The notes: generated by a model not told the origin, from the letters alone. A stretch of 64,000 nt of DNA from Sphingorhabdus wooponensis (GCF_003933235.1 NZ_RWJI01000001.1:1618001-1682000), one strand, 5' to 3'; shown: positions 44,955-54,944, numbered from the stretch's first letter. Program-made: numbers and translations.

Positions 44955-46201
44955 TCGGCGCGTTCCAGCCCGAATTGGTTGAGATACCATTTCTGGAAAT
45001 TAAGCACGCTGCCTTCCTGATCAGAATAGCGACCGGGCCGATAACGGCTCGACATGATGCCTTCCTGATTGTTTTCGGTGATGACTTTGTCCTGCGTCGT
45101 TGTCGCATGATAGCCCCAGATCATCTTTTCAATGTCAACGTCCGCCTCAGTCGCGCGTCCGTCTACTAGCCAGATCATCTCAACATCGGTTGCCAATGCG
45201 CCACGCGGGGTAAATTGGAACAGGATCGCAAAATGATCATCTGCAACAATCTGGCTGAACGGACTGAAGCTTAAATGCATCCGTCCGCCATCCGCTTTCG
45301 TACGCTTGCCCATTAGCGGCGCTGGCGCTGTGCCATCTTGCGTTTCCGAGGCCCAGCCGTCTTTGTTCATGCGTTGCATCAGCAGGCGCAAATGGCTGCT
45401 ATCGGGTGCATCATCAATGGTACCAATTGGCCGGCCTGCGGCAGCAGCGTTGTCTTCCCACGCCTTTAACTTTGGCGCGAAGTCAGCGATTGCGTCCGCT
45501 GGACCGGAACTTGGACCAGCGCCTACGGCCACGATAGATTCAGATGCATGCATCGAACAGAATTCTGGATGCGATGGCACACAATGATAGCATTCAAAGA
45601 AATTCTCGATGACCAGTTTCCAGTTGGCGGTCGTGGGGTAACTGCCTGCATGCGCAATCCGCGCATCCGCAAATCCGTGATACTCGAGAATGGCGCCCAT
45701 GTCGCCAAAGGTGGCGTCAAAATCGACGGGCTCATCCTCGCTCATATTGATGAAAATCAGGCCGTGGAACACACGGATATGGCATGCGAACAGGCTGTTT
45801 TCTGCCTTATCGAAATCTTCGGGCATCAGCCGCGCCGAAATCAAGCGTCCATCAAGGCCGAAGGTCCACGCGTGATACGGGCACACCAAACGCGGTGCAT
45901 TGCCGCTTTCCGACTGGCAGATCGTCGATCCACGGTGGCGGCACACGTTAAAGAAAGCACGCACGCTGTCGGCATTTTCACGAATGACAATGATCTGTTC
46001 ATTGCCAACACGAAATAGGAAATAATCGCCCTTATTCGGGATCCGCGACACATGCCCGGCTAGGAGCCATTTCTGGCTAATGACTTGCTCGAAATCCGCC
46101 TTGAACACCGCATCGCTGGTGTAAAATTCCTGATCAAAGCTGTATCCCATCCGCGTTTGTGCGGCGAGCCGTTGCATGGTTGCATGTGATGTTTCGGTCA
46201 T
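44951..46201 (-). CDS. Rieske-type oxygenase, betaine/carnitine demethylase-like
   Basis: 416-residue oxygenase subunit. Rieske ligands: C87-x-H89 and C107-x2-H110, 17 residues apart. Mononuclear iron: NWKLVIENFFECYHCVPSH, with H206 and H211 and a bridging Glu203 in place of the usual Asp, as in GbcA (betaine) and CntA (carnitine). That, plus its neighbours, suggests it demethylates or cleaves a quaternary ammonium compound. Its ATG overlaps the stop of the upstream gene (TAATG). No flavodoxin/ferredoxin-type reductase is in the operon, so the partner must come from elsewhere. The substrate is inferred, not shown. Confidence 0.85.
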   Translation of the reverse strand: MTETSHATMQRLAAQTRMGYSFDQEFYTSDAVFKADFEQVISQKWLLAGHVSRIPNKGDYFLFRVGNEQIIVIRENADSVRAFFNVCRHRGSTICQSESGNAPRLVCPYHAWTFGLDGRLISARLMPEDFDKAENSLFACHIRVFHGLIFINMSEDEPVDFDATFGDMGAILEYHGFADARIAHAGSYPTTANWKLVIENFFECYHCVPSHPEFCSMHASESIVAVGAGPSSGPADAIADFAPKLKAWEDNAAAAGRPIGTIDDAPDSSHLRLLMQRMNKDGWASETQDGTAPAPLMGKRTKADGGRMHLSFSPFSQIVADDHFAILFQFTPRGALATDVEMIWLVDGRATEADVDIEKMIWGYHATTTQDKVITENNQEGIMSSRYRPGRYSDQEGSVLNFQKWYLNQFGLERAE

Positions 46202-48645
46202 TAGATTTTGATCCGTGCATTTGAAGGGTCATAAAGGGGCTTGAGCGACGCGGTCACAGGGTAACGCACACCCGCAATTTCGATTTCATAATCATCCGCG
46301 CCAATCGGGCCGACAACGCCGTCATCTGCCGCCGTCACATAGCCAAGGCCACAAGACGCGCCGAGCGTATGGGCGTACATGCCAGAGCGGATATATCCCG
46401 CAATCCGGTCACCCTGCCAGATCGGCTCATTATGATAGAGCATGGGCTCGGGCGATTTCAGCAGGAATTGAACGAGCTTTTGCTTCAGCCCCTCTTCCTT
46501 CTGCTTCACCAATGCCTCTCGGCCGATAAAGCCGCCGGTTTTGTCCATCTTCACGGCAAAGCCGAGTCCAGCTTCCAAGGGCGTATCTTCATCGGTGATG
46601 TCATGACCCCAATGGCGATAGGCCTTTTCCATGCGCAGCGCGTTGAGCGCGTGATAGCCGCAATGCTTGAGACCAAAGGCCGCGCCTGCGGCGACAATCT
46701 CATCATAAACACCCGTCATGAATTCGGTCGGGATATAGAGTTCCCAGCCCAATTCGCCGACATAGGTGATGCGTGAGGCACGCACGATGGCATAGCCCAG
46801 CTCAATTTCCTGGCTCGTCGCAAAGGGAAAGGCCTCATGCGACAAATCATTAGGGCAAATCGATTGGAGCAGCGCACGCGCATTTGGTCCCATGATCGAG
46901 ATCACGCCCATCGCAGAGGACACATTGGTCAAAATGGCATGGGAACCCTCTGGAATATGCCGCGACAGCCAGTTAAAATCCTTCGTTTCTGTCTCTGCCC
47001 CAGTGACGATGAGATAGGCGGTCTGCGACAGTCGGGTAACCGTCAAATCTGCCTCAATCCCACCCTTGTCATTCAACCATTGGGTATAGATCAACTTGCC
47101 GGGCGCCACATCAACATCATTGGCGCAGACGCGGTTCAGGACAGCGCAGGCATCGCGCCCTTCCAGCCGGAATTTTGCAAAGGAGCTTTGATCGAACAGG
47201 CCCACGGCTTCGCGCACGGCTTTGCACTCTTCGGCATTGGCCTCAAACCAGTTTTGGCGGCCATAGCTATATTCATATTTGGGCGTGCTGCCTGGTGCCC
47301 CATACCAATTGGGGCGTTCCCAGCCAAAAGCCTCGCCATGGCACGCGCCCGCCGCAACCAACCGATCATGAATGGCGGAACGGCGTACGCCGCGCGCTGT
47401 TTCATATTGCTTGAAGGGATAATGCGTCGCGTAGAGCAGCCCAAGGCTCTCGGTTACGCGCTCGCGCAGATATTTGCGGTTAATCTGGAACGGCATGTTG
47501 CGCCGAATATCGACCGTCCACAGGTCCGCTGGCGGAATGCCGTCACGAATCCAGTCGGCCATCACCTTGCCAACGCCGCCTGCGGATTGCAGGCCGATGG
47601 AGTTGAGTCCAGCGGCGACAAAGCAGCCCTTCAACTCAGCACTTTCGCCCAGATGATAGCGCACATCCGGCGTGAAGCTTTCCGGCCCGCAGAAGAATTT
47701 CTGGATACCCGCTTTTTCCAACGCAGGCACGCGGCGCATGGCATCCATCAATAAAGGCTCGAAATGCTCAAAGCTGCCAGCGATTTCATCAAAGCAGAAA
47801 TCTTCGGAAATGCCGTCCATACCCCATGGCCGCGCATTGGGTTCAAACGCCCCAACCAGCAGCTTGCCCGCATCATATTTATAATAGCCGCAATAATCAT
47901 AGTCGCGCAGGACAGGCAGCGTATTGTCGATACCCTCTACGCCTTCAAACAGAACATAATAATGCTCGCACGCGTGCAAGGGTGCGGCCACGCCAATGCT
48001 CGCCGCCAGATCGCGCGTCCACATGCCGCCACAGATCACGACATAATCGGCATCAATCGATCCATGTTCGGTATCGACGCCCGTCACACGCTCCCCATTA
48101 TGGCGGATTTTAGTGACCTTGGTATTTTCAAATATTTTGGCGCCGCCGGTGCGTGCGCCCTTCGCCAGCGCCTGCGTAATGTCCACGGCATTGGCATAGC
48201 CATCGCTCGGGATATGAATACCGCCGACCACATCATCGACATTGACGATTTGGGCGAGTTCTTTGATCTCTTGTGGCGTCACGACATGGACGGGCAGGTC
48301 AAATACCTTCGCCATCGAAGCGCTGCGTTTCAGCTCTTCAAACCGCTCCGCATTGGTCGCCATCGAAATGGAACCGCACTGGCGATAGCCTGTGGCTTGG
48401 CCCGTTTCGGCCTCAAGCCCGCGATAGAGTTCGCCTGTATATTTGGCGAGCTTGGTCATGTTGATGGACGGGCGCAATTGGCCCACCAAACCGGCCGCGT
48501 GCCAAGTCGTACCGCTGGTCAGTTGCTTGCGCTCCAGCAAAACAACATCGTCCCAGCCAATCTTGGTCAGGTGATAGGCAATCGAGCAGCCAATAACGCC
48601 GCCACCGACGATGACGACTTTCGCCTTTTTGGGAAGTTCAGCCAC
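46201..48645 (-). CDS. FAD/GcvT-type dimethylglycine or sarcosine dehydrogenase-like protein, copy 2
   Basis: 814 residues. N-terminal FAD-binding DAO domain (AKVVIVGGGVIGCSIAYHL, TSGTTWHAAGLVGQ with the His used for covalent flavin in relatives) joined to a C-terminal GcvT folate-binding aminomethyltransferase domain (ELGWELYIPTEFM, LEAGLGFAVKMDKTGGFIGREAL). This architecture oxidises N-methyl groups and passes the one-carbon unit to tetrahydrofolate. It lies 4 bp after the paralogous gene and is coupled to the Rieske gene. Demethylation of a dimethylated or monomethylated glycine-like intermediate is inferred. Confidence 0.88.
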   Translation of the reverse strand: MAELPKKAKVVIVGGGVIGCSIAYHLTKIGWDDVVLLERKQLTSGTTWHAAGLVGQLRPSINMTKLAKYTGELYRGLEAETGQATGYRQCGSISMATNAERFEELKRSASMAKVFDLPVHVVTPQEIKELAQIVNVDDVVGGIHIPSDGYANAVDITQALAKGARTGGAKIFENTKVTKIRHNGERVTGVDTEHGSIDADYVVICGGMWTRDLAASIGVAAPLHACEHYYVLFEGVEGIDNTLPVLRDYDYCGYYKYDAGKLLVGAFEPNARPWGMDGISEDFCFDEIAGSFEHFEPLLMDAMRRVPALEKAGIQKFFCGPESFTPDVRYHLGESAELKGCFVAAGLNSIGLQSAGGVGKVMADWIRDGIPPADLWTVDIRRNMPFQINRKYLRERVTESLGLLYATHYPFKQYETARGVRRSAIHDRLVAAGACHGEAFGWERPNWYGAPGSTPKYEYSYGRQNWFEANAEECKAVREAVGLFDQSSFAKFRLEGRDACAVLNRVCANDVDVAPGKLIYTQWLNDKGGIEADLTVTRLSQTAYLIVTGAETETKDFNWLSRHIPEGSHAILTNVSSAMGVISIMGPNARALLQSICPNDLSHEAFPFATSQEIELGYAIVRASRITYVGELGWELYIPTEFMTGVYDEIVAAGAAFGLKHCGYHALNALRMEKAYRHWGHDITDEDTPLEAGLGFAVKMDKTGGFIGREALVKQKEEGLKQKLVQFLLKSPEPMLYHNEPIWQGDRIAGYIRSGMYAHTLGASCGLGYVTAADDGVVGPIGADDYEIEIAGVRYPVTASLKPLYDPSNARIKI

Positions 48646-48649
48646 TATA

Positions 48650-51067
48650 TCACACCTTCATTTTTGCGTTATCGGCATCATATGCCGGATGCTCCAGCAC
48701 CGTTCCAACCCGCCGTTCGCCCTGCAGCATGATATCAAAGCGTGATCCTGGCGCGGCATTTTCAAGCGGCACGCACGCAAAGAAAAGGCTCTTGCCCACA
48801 CGATGCCCATAGCCACCTGACGTTGTCAGACCGATGCATTGGTCGCCGATCAAACATGGTTCCGCACCGCGTACGTCGACATTGGATGCATCCACCTCAC
48901 CATAGACAATGCGGAAGCGGTCTGGCGCATCCAGCGTTGCCTGCTTGCCGACAAAGTCATCCTTGTTGAAATTGATGAAGCGCGGCATGTCCGCCTCAAT
49001 CATCGTCAATTCATTAGTGAGTTCGGAGCCCCAAGCTTTATAGCCTTTTTCCACCCGCATCGTGTTTGCAGCGTAAAGGCCGTAATTGACGATTCCATAT
49101 TCCTGCCCAGCGTCCCAAACGGCATCATATAGCGCCGCAAGATCGTCCATCGCGGGATGCAGCTCCCATCCAAGCTCACCGGCATAAGACACCCGCAATG
49201 CGCGCATTTTTATACCTGCGATGGTGATTTCCTGACCGCTTAACCAACGGAAACCGTCATTGGTTAAGTCTGCATTGGTAAGCTTTGCCAACACATCGCG
49301 CGAACGCGGGCCGTTCATCACCAATACGCCCAAGTCCATCGTCAAATTGCGAATGGTGACATCCTCATGCGGCAATTTGCTTTGGATCAGCAAATCCCAA
49401 TCGCGCTGCTCCGCCGCCGCCGCCGACAGACAGTAAAAATGATCATCAGCAAAGCGCGTGACCGTCATTTCGCCGTAAATACGGCCTTGAATCGACAAGG
49501 GGTGCACCAAGCCGATACCGCCCAATTTCTTGGGCATGCGGTTGGCGCAAATACGGTTGAGGAAAGCCTCCGCATCGGGGCCGCTTACGTCATATTTGGC
49601 AAAGCCAGACAGATCGAGCACACCAACGCCTTCGGCCACAGCCTTCACTTCGGCGGCGACCGCGTCGAAACTATTGGTGCGTTGGTAGCCGCCTTGTTCT
49701 TCCGCGCCATCAAGCGCGAAATATTTGGGCCGTTCCCAGCCATAGGTTTCGCCATAGACAGCGCCTGCCGCCTTCAGCGTTTCATACAAAGCACTGGTCT
49801 TTTGCGGACGGCCGTCGGGCTCTTCCTCGCCCGGCAACCGAGTTGTGAAGGTCATCCGGTAATCCAAGAACACCTTGTCACGGCTATAATCTTCATCGGC
49901 ATAGGGGCCATAACGACGCGGGTCGAATTCGGTCATGTTGATGTCAGCATCACCAAACACCATCCATTGCGCCATATATTTACCAGCACCGCCGCCTTGG
50001 GCGATACCAAAGCTGGTGCCGCAGCAATGCCAGAAATTTTTGAGGCCTACCGCTGGCCCCAATAATGGCCCGCCATCTGGCGTATGTGGGATAGCGCCAT
50101 TGACGAAGCGCCTCAGGCCAACCTCACCAAATATCGGCATCCGTTCAATCGCGCGTTCAAGCCATGGGGCAATGCGTTCCAAATCTTCAGGGAACAGCTC
50201 GCTGGTGGAATCCCATTCCGGGTGTCCGCCGCGCGGAGCCCACGCCTCGACCAAACCTGTGTTTTCGTAAACGCCGATTAGGCCGCTTTTCTGTTCCTGC
50301 CGGAAATAGCCCGACACATGCGGACAGCGCATAACGGGGATTTCTTCTTCGCGATCCTTAAACGCAGGAATAGGATCGGTGACGACATAATGATGCTCCA
50401 TATTCGTCACGGGAATATCAATGCCTGCCATTTGCGCGATTTGCCGCGCATAACAACCGGCCGCATTGACGACGATTTCGGCACGAACAGTGCCTTTTTC
50501 GGTCTCCACATCCCATTCGCCGGACGGCAATTGAGTCAGGCCCGTCACACGGTTTTTGCGGACAATCTTTGCCCCCATATTTTTTGCACCAATGGCAAGC
50601 GCATTGCAGATACCCGATGGATCAGCATGCCCGTCTTGGGTTGTGCGTGCGCCAGCAATAACCCCGTCCAGCGTCATAAACGGATTATGGCGCAGGATTT
50701 CCTCTGGCGGGATGATTTCCATATCAAAACCAATGATTTTGGAAAAACCTTGTATATAGCGCATCCACGCCAACTCGCGCTCGTTCGTCGCAAGGCGAAT
50801 TCCGCCCGATGTATGCCAGCTGACATATTGCCCCGTCAGCCCCTCCAGCTTGGGATAGAGTTGATTGCTATAAGCATGCATTTTGGCAAGGTTATAGCTG
50901 CCGGTAATATTGGGGCATTGCCCGGCGGCGTGCCAAGTCGAACCGGACGTCAGTTCGTCCTTTTCAATCAACAAGCAGTCGGTCCATCCAAGTTCAGCGA
51001 GATGGTAAAGCAGCGAAGCGCCCATTATGCCCCCGCCAATGATGACAACCCGCGCCGATGTTTGCAT
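48650..51067 (-). CDS. FAD/GcvT-type dimethylglycine or sarcosine dehydrogenase-like protein, copy 1
   Basis: 805 residues with the same FAD (ARVVIIGGGIMGASLLYHL; TSGSTWHAAGQCPN) plus GcvT layout (ELGWELHPAMDDLAALYD, YIQGFSK). ATG at 51067 is preceded by AAGGAG 10 nt upstream; the longer GTG form from 51130 is unlikely. It is a clearly diverged paralogue of the gene that follows, so the two probably act on successive substrates. First gene of the operon; its promoter region (51068-51229) is shared with the divergent SDR gene. Confidence 0.88.
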   Translation of the reverse strand: MQTSARVVIIGGGIMGASLLYHLAELGWTDCLLIEKDELTSGSTWHAAGQCPNITGSYNLAKMHAYSNQLYPKLEGLTGQYVSWHTSGGIRLATNERELAWMRYIQGFSKIIGFDMEIIPPEEILRHNPFMTLDGVIAGARTTQDGHADPSGICNALAIGAKNMGAKIVRKNRVTGLTQLPSGEWDVETEKGTVRAEIVVNAAGCYARQIAQMAGIDIPVTNMEHHYVVTDPIPAFKDREEEIPVMRCPHVSGYFRQEQKSGLIGVYENTGLVEAWAPRGGHPEWDSTSELFPEDLERIAPWLERAIERMPIFGEVGLRRFVNGAIPHTPDGGPLLGPAVGLKNFWHCCGTSFGIAQGGGAGKYMAQWMVFGDADINMTEFDPRRYGPYADEDYSRDKVFLDYRMTFTTRLPGEEEPDGRPQKTSALYETLKAAGAVYGETYGWERPKYFALDGAEEQGGYQRTNSFDAVAAEVKAVAEGVGVLDLSGFAKYDVSGPDAEAFLNRICANRMPKKLGGIGLVHPLSIQGRIYGEMTVTRFADDHFYCLSAAAAEQRDWDLLIQSKLPHEDVTIRNLTMDLGVLVMNGPRSRDVLAKLTNADLTNDGFRWLSGQEITIAGIKMRALRVSYAGELGWELHPAMDDLAALYDAVWDAGQEYGIVNYGLYAANTMRVEKGYKAWGSELTNELTMIEADMPRFINFNKDDFVGKQATLDAPDRFRIVYGEVDASNVDVRGAEPCLIGDQCIGLTTSGGYGHRVGKSLFFACVPLENAAPGSRFDIMLQGERRVGTVLEHPAYDADNAKMKV

Positions 51068-51229
51068 GAAAGCCGTGCTCCTTAAGGCATTAAATCCATC
51101 GAACCTTACGGCGGGATTAAGGTCCGGCACAAATGGGGAATATGACGAGATCGGTTAAAAAAATTTTTGAATCACAACCGCCAGTCCCTGTAAGGAAGAC
51201 ACTGCGATAACATGATGTGAAGGTGGAAT

Positions 51230-51994
51230 ATGCGGGTTGTATTGGTAACGGGTGCTGCGCAAGGGGTCGGCTATACGACCGCGAAGACATTTGCCGCGAT
51301 GGGATGTCATGTCGTCCTGACCGATGTGCAGCCGCTGGGTACGCAAATTGCAACGCTATCGGCCCTTGGGGGCAGCGTGTCCGCTGTGTCCGGTGACATT
51401 TCCTCAGAGGCTTTTGTGACTGAGCTGGCCGACACAGTGGCGCGCGACCACACGGCAATTGATGTCCTTGTGAATAATGCCGGTATCAGCATGATATGCC
51501 CCGCCGAAGATACAAGCCTCGACCAATGGCAGCGCGTTATGAACATCAATCTGACCGGACCGTTTTTATTGTGCCGGGAATTTGGCAAGCAAATGCTGGC
51601 GCGTGGACAGGGTAATATTGTCAATGTCGCCTCAATTGCCGGTTTGCACGGCGTTATCGATCGTTCGGCCTATAACGCCTCCAAACATGGGTTGATCGGC
51701 TTAACACGCACGCTTGCCGCCGAGTGGGGCAATCGCGGCGTGCGTGTAAATGCTATCTGCCCCGGCTGGATCAAAACCGAAATGGACGAAGCGGACCAAG
51801 GTTCGGGCGCTTATTCCGATGCAGACATTATCAACCGCGTGCCCATGGGCCGCTTTGCAAAACCCGAGGATATTGCCCGCGCCATTACCTTTTTGGCGCA
51901 TGAAGACAGCTTCATAAACGGCGTTAGCCTTCCTGTGGACGGCGGGTGGGTTGCCGACGCTAGCTGGGATGCCCTTCGTTTAAAAAAACGGTGA
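51230..51994 (+). CDS. Short-chain dehydrogenase/reductase
   Basis: 254-residue classical SDR. TGAAQGVG nucleotide site at 7-14, NNAGIS, catalytic Ser then YNASK, and CPGWIKTEM are present. The DV after the second strand (VLTDVQPL) favours NAD. AGGTGGA precedes the ATG. It diverges from the N-demethylation operon across 162 bp, so co-regulation is plausible. Substrate unknown. Confidence 0.9.
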   Translation: MRVVLVTGAAQGVGYTTAKTFAAMGCHVVLTDVQPLGTQIATLSALGGSVSAVSGDISSEAFVTELADTVARDHTAIDVLVNNAGISMICPAEDTSLDQWQRVMNINLTGPFLLCREFGKQMLARGQGNIVNVASIAGLHGVIDRSAYNASKHGLIGLTRTLAAEWGNRGVRVNAICPGWIKTEMDEADQGSGAYSDADIINRVPMGRFAKPEDIARAITFLAHEDSFINGVSLPVDGGWVADASWDALRLKKR

Positions 51995-52123
51995 CAGAAT
52001 TTGCATGGCTTTTGATGCGGGCACGTGTCAGATAGAACCTTTCTGGACCGTCATAGCATAGTCACAGTTGTCATCTATCGTCCAGATATCTGAGATGTTG
52101 TCTTAACAGCAAAGTGAAGTCCA

Positions 52124-52906
52124 ATGACGACGATTGCTATGACGATCCGGAAGTTAGATTTACAGGCCTATGTCCTGTGCGCGTTCCGGCTGCTTTGGAT
52201 AGGGCTTCCATTGGCGCTATTGTTACCACTGCATATTGTTTGGCATGTGCTGAAACTGCCTTCGCCATGGGCCATGCTGTTTTTACGCATTTGTGCACGT
52301 GCACTCGGCGCGCGCGTGACGGTTTACGGAACACCATTGCACCGAGATGTATTTTTTGTAGCCAACCATATTTCGTGGCACGATATTCCAATTTTGGCGG
52401 GAATTACCGGTTCATCGTTTGTAGCGCAGGACGGCGTGCGGGATTGGCCGGTGATTGGCTGGCTGGCAAAACTGAATCGCACCATTTTCATCAGCCGCAC
52501 CGAAAAGCAAAATGTTGCACAGCAAGTGGCCGAATTGCGCGAAGCCATCGCCGAAAATTGGTCCGTAACCCTGTTCCCAGAAGGCACGACGTCCGACGGG
52601 CTTGGGCTTTTGCCGTTCAAACAATCTTTGTTTGCAACACTTGCCCCACCACCCAAGCCGATGATGATTCAACCTGTGTTGCTTGATTTCGGTGATGACG
52701 GCCCGGACATCGCTTGGTTGGGCGAAGAGACCGGCTGGGAAAGTGCGTGGCGCGCGTTTACGCGGCCTGGCAGCTATAACGTTGGAGTGCACTTCCTAGA
52801 GCCATTCGACCCGGGCGCGCTTGCTGACCGTAAACTTGTGTGCGCCCTTGCGCGGGCACGGCTGGCAGAAGCTTTGTCGGCAAAGCTTGGCTACGACGTC
52901 CGCTAA
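52124..52906 (+). CDS. 1-acyl-sn-glycerol-3-phosphate acyltransferase (PlsC family)
   Basis: 260-residue membrane-associated acyltransferase of lipid synthesis. The N-terminal hydrophobic helix (RLLWIGLPLALLLPLHIVWHV) is followed by the catalytic NHISWHD (H-x4-D) and FPEGTTSDG motif. It makes phosphatidic acid or acylates ornithine/lyso-lipids; which is not clear. Starts at 52124 or the in-frame ATG at 52139. It looks like a single gene unrelated to the catabolic operons. Confidence 0.88.
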   Translation: MTTIAMTIRKLDLQAYVLCAFRLLWIGLPLALLLPLHIVWHVLKLPSPWAMLFLRICARALGARVTVYGTPLHRDVFFVANHISWHDIPILAGITGSSFVAQDGVRDWPVIGWLAKLNRTIFISRTEKQNVAQQVAELREAIAENWSVTLFPEGTTSDGLGLLPFKQSLFATLAPPPKPMMIQPVLLDFGDDGPDIAWLGEETGWESAWRAFTRPGSYNVGVHFLEPFDPGALADRKLVCALARARLAEALSAKLGYDVR

Positions 52907-53051
52907 AGCAGACGTTCGCGCTTCCATAAGCTTTCCAATAGCAAAATAATTCACCCAATCGGCCAAATTTTTCAATTGTGGCAGCGCATCGACGGCGCTC
53001 TAACTTTTCAATCGGCGGGTAACGCTTCTTGAAAAAATATTGGGTGTAATC

Positions 53052-54005
53052 ATGAAAATCGGATTTATCGGACTTGGCAATGTCGGCGGAAAACTGGCGG
53101 GAAGCCTGATCCGCAACGGACATGATGTGACTGTCCGTGATCTTGATGACAATTTGGTCGCCGAATATGTCGCTCACGGCGCAAAGTCGGCTGCATCGCC
53201 CAAGGAATTGGGAGAGAATGTTGACCTGATCGTCACCTGCCTGCCCTCGCCCGCTGCTAGTTCGGCCGTGGCCGAAGGCGCAGATGGCTTTTTGCAAATC
53301 ATGCGCCCCGGCCAAGTCTGGCTGGAAATGAGCACGACAGATTATAGCGAAATCATCCGCTTGGGAGCACTGGTCGAAGCGCGTGGCGCAATGTTTATGG
53401 AATGCCCAGTTTCAGGTGGATGCCATCGTGCCGATACCGGCAATATCGCGATTTTCGCGGGCGGCCCACGCGCGGCGTTTGAATTTGTTCTGCCTGTTCT
53501 CACCACAATGGGTCGTCGCATCTTGCACACGGGCGATCTCGGCACAGCCTCTCAGTTAAAGGTGATGACCAACTATCTGTGCACCGTGCATCTGGTTGCG
53601 CTCGCCGAAGCCTTGACCACGTGCAAGGCCATTGGGCTCGACATGAACACCACCTATGAGGCGATTAAAATCTCATCGGGCAACAGCTTTGTCCATGAAA
53701 CGGAAAGCCAAGTCATTCTGAACGGCAGCCGCGATATCAATTTCACCATGGATCTGGTGTCGAAGGATATTGGCCTGTTTGACAAAATTGCACAGGAAGC
53801 GGGCGTTCCGGTGGAAATGTCCCCGCTGATCGTGCGTCTCTTCAAAGAAGCAGAGGCCAATTACGGATCACGCGAATTTTCGCCTAATATCATCCGCCGT
53901 TATGAAGAGCCGCTGGGCCTCAAAGTTCTAGGCACAGGCTTTCCTGCCCAAATGGTCGATGATGAGCCCGAAGAGCGCGGGTACGAAGTCGTTCCCAAAC
54001 GCTAA
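53052..54005 (+). CDS. 3-hydroxyisobutyrate dehydrogenase-family oxidoreductase
   Basis: 317-residue beta-hydroxyacid dehydrogenase. KIGFIGLGNVGGKLAGSLIRNGHDVTV is the dinucleotide site; ECPVSGGCHRADTGN is the substrate motif; QLKVMTNYL has the catalytic Lys. It reduces or oxidises a beta-hydroxyacid or a semialdehyde. A TTG at 53040 is in frame; the ATG at 53052 gives the usual N-terminus. It converges with the LysR gene (9 bp apart), which may place it in the same regulon. Confidence 0.9.
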   Translation: MKIGFIGLGNVGGKLAGSLIRNGHDVTVRDLDDNLVAEYVAHGAKSAASPKELGENVDLIVTCLPSPAASSAVAEGADGFLQIMRPGQVWLEMSTTDYSEIIRLGALVEARGAMFMECPVSGGCHRADTGNIAIFAGGPRAAFEFVLPVLTTMGRRILHTGDLGTASQLKVMTNYLCTVHLVALAEALTTCKAIGLDMNTTYEAIKISSGNSFVHETESQVILNGSRDINFTMDLVSKDIGLFDKIAQEAGVPVEMSPLIVRLFKEAEANYGSREFSPNIIRRYEEPLGLKVLGTGFPAQMVDDEPEERGYEVVPKR

Positions 54006-54014
54006 GAGCGCAAC

Positions 54015-54944
54015 TTAGCCAGCCTTAGCCGACTGGCTATCGGCGACATTTTTGGCCACCCAATCCATGAACGTCCGGATTCGGGGATTTTCGCGCATAT
54101 CCTTGCGGCAGATTAATCCCCATGCGCCTGGACATACCGCCTTATGGGCGATGGGCTGCACCAGCCGTCCTGCTGCCATATCCTGATCCACAAACGGGCC
54201 GTTAACCAAGGCAATTCCTTCGCCATTCAGCGCCATTTCCAGTGCAACTGCCAAGGTATCAACCATCAGATACGGCACGGATGGTTCAAATTCCGCGCCG
54301 ACGGACGCAAACCAAGTCTCCCAATTTTGCACTTCTGTATAAATGGCGACGAGAGGTTTGGTCATTAATTGTTGTGATGTCGGCTTTTGCCCCATGGCTG
54401 CGGCCACCTCAGGACTACATACTGGGAATAATGCATATTCATACAGCGGAACCCAATGAAACTTGGCAGGGTCAGGTTCGGTAGCGCAATAGACCAACCC
54501 GACATCCGCATGCACATCGTCAAATTCCCATTCAACCGCGCAGGTATTGAGCGTCAGTTTGATTTCGGGATGATCGGCCAGAAATTGCGGTACGCGCCGT
54601 GCAAGCCATCGAATAGACGCGGTCACATAGGTTTGCACCCGAAGCGGCTTATCAAGCGCGTTACGATGCACTTCTTCGACGCCCTCCAGCAAGGATTCAA
54701 ATGCGGCGCGGACATAAGGGTACAGCACTTTGCCTTCTTCGGTCGAGACAATGTGGCGTCCTTCTTGGACGAACAAAGTAACGCCAAGCGCATCTTCGAT
54801 AAGTTGAACTTGGTGGCTGACCGCAGGATGTGTCAGGCACAGCTCGTCAGCCGCGTCGCGAATACTTTGGTGGCGCGTCGCGGCTTCAAAGCCTTTAAGC
54901 GCCTTTAACGGCGGCAATTGCTTAAGATCAATCTTCGGATGCAT
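54015..54944 (-). CDS. LysR-family regulator (GcvA-like)
   Basis: 310 residues. Winged-helix N-domain (LPPLKALKGFEAATRHQSIRDAADELCLTHPAVSHQVQLIEDALGV) typical of the GcvA branch, and a periplasmic-binding-like effector domain. GGAAGGGAG just before the ATG at 54944 makes this start firm; a longer frame begins at 54977. It lies 69 bp after the GMC gene on the same strand, so it is the probable regulator of the operon upstream of it. Effector unknown. Confidence 0.9.
   Translation of the reverse strand: MHPKIDLKQLPPLKALKGFEAATRHQSIRDAADELCLTHPAVSHQVQLIEDALGVTLFVQEGRHIVSTEEGKVLYPYVRAAFESLLEGVEEVHRNALDKPLRVQTYVTASIRWLARRVPQFLADHPEIKLTLNTCAVEWEFDDVHADVGLVYCATEPDPAKFHWVPLYEYALFPVCSPEVAAAMGQKPTSQQLMTKPLVAIYTEVQNWETWFASVGAEFEPSVPYLMVDTLAVALEMALNGEGIALVNGPFVDQDMAAGRLVQPIAHKAVCPGAWGLICRKDMRENPRIRTFMDWVAKNVADSQSAKAG

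Noticed and set aside
51068-51130. GTG-initiated extension of the first FAD/GcvT protein
   Set aside because: AAGGAG lies before the ATG at 51067, and the extension is not like the family N-terminus.
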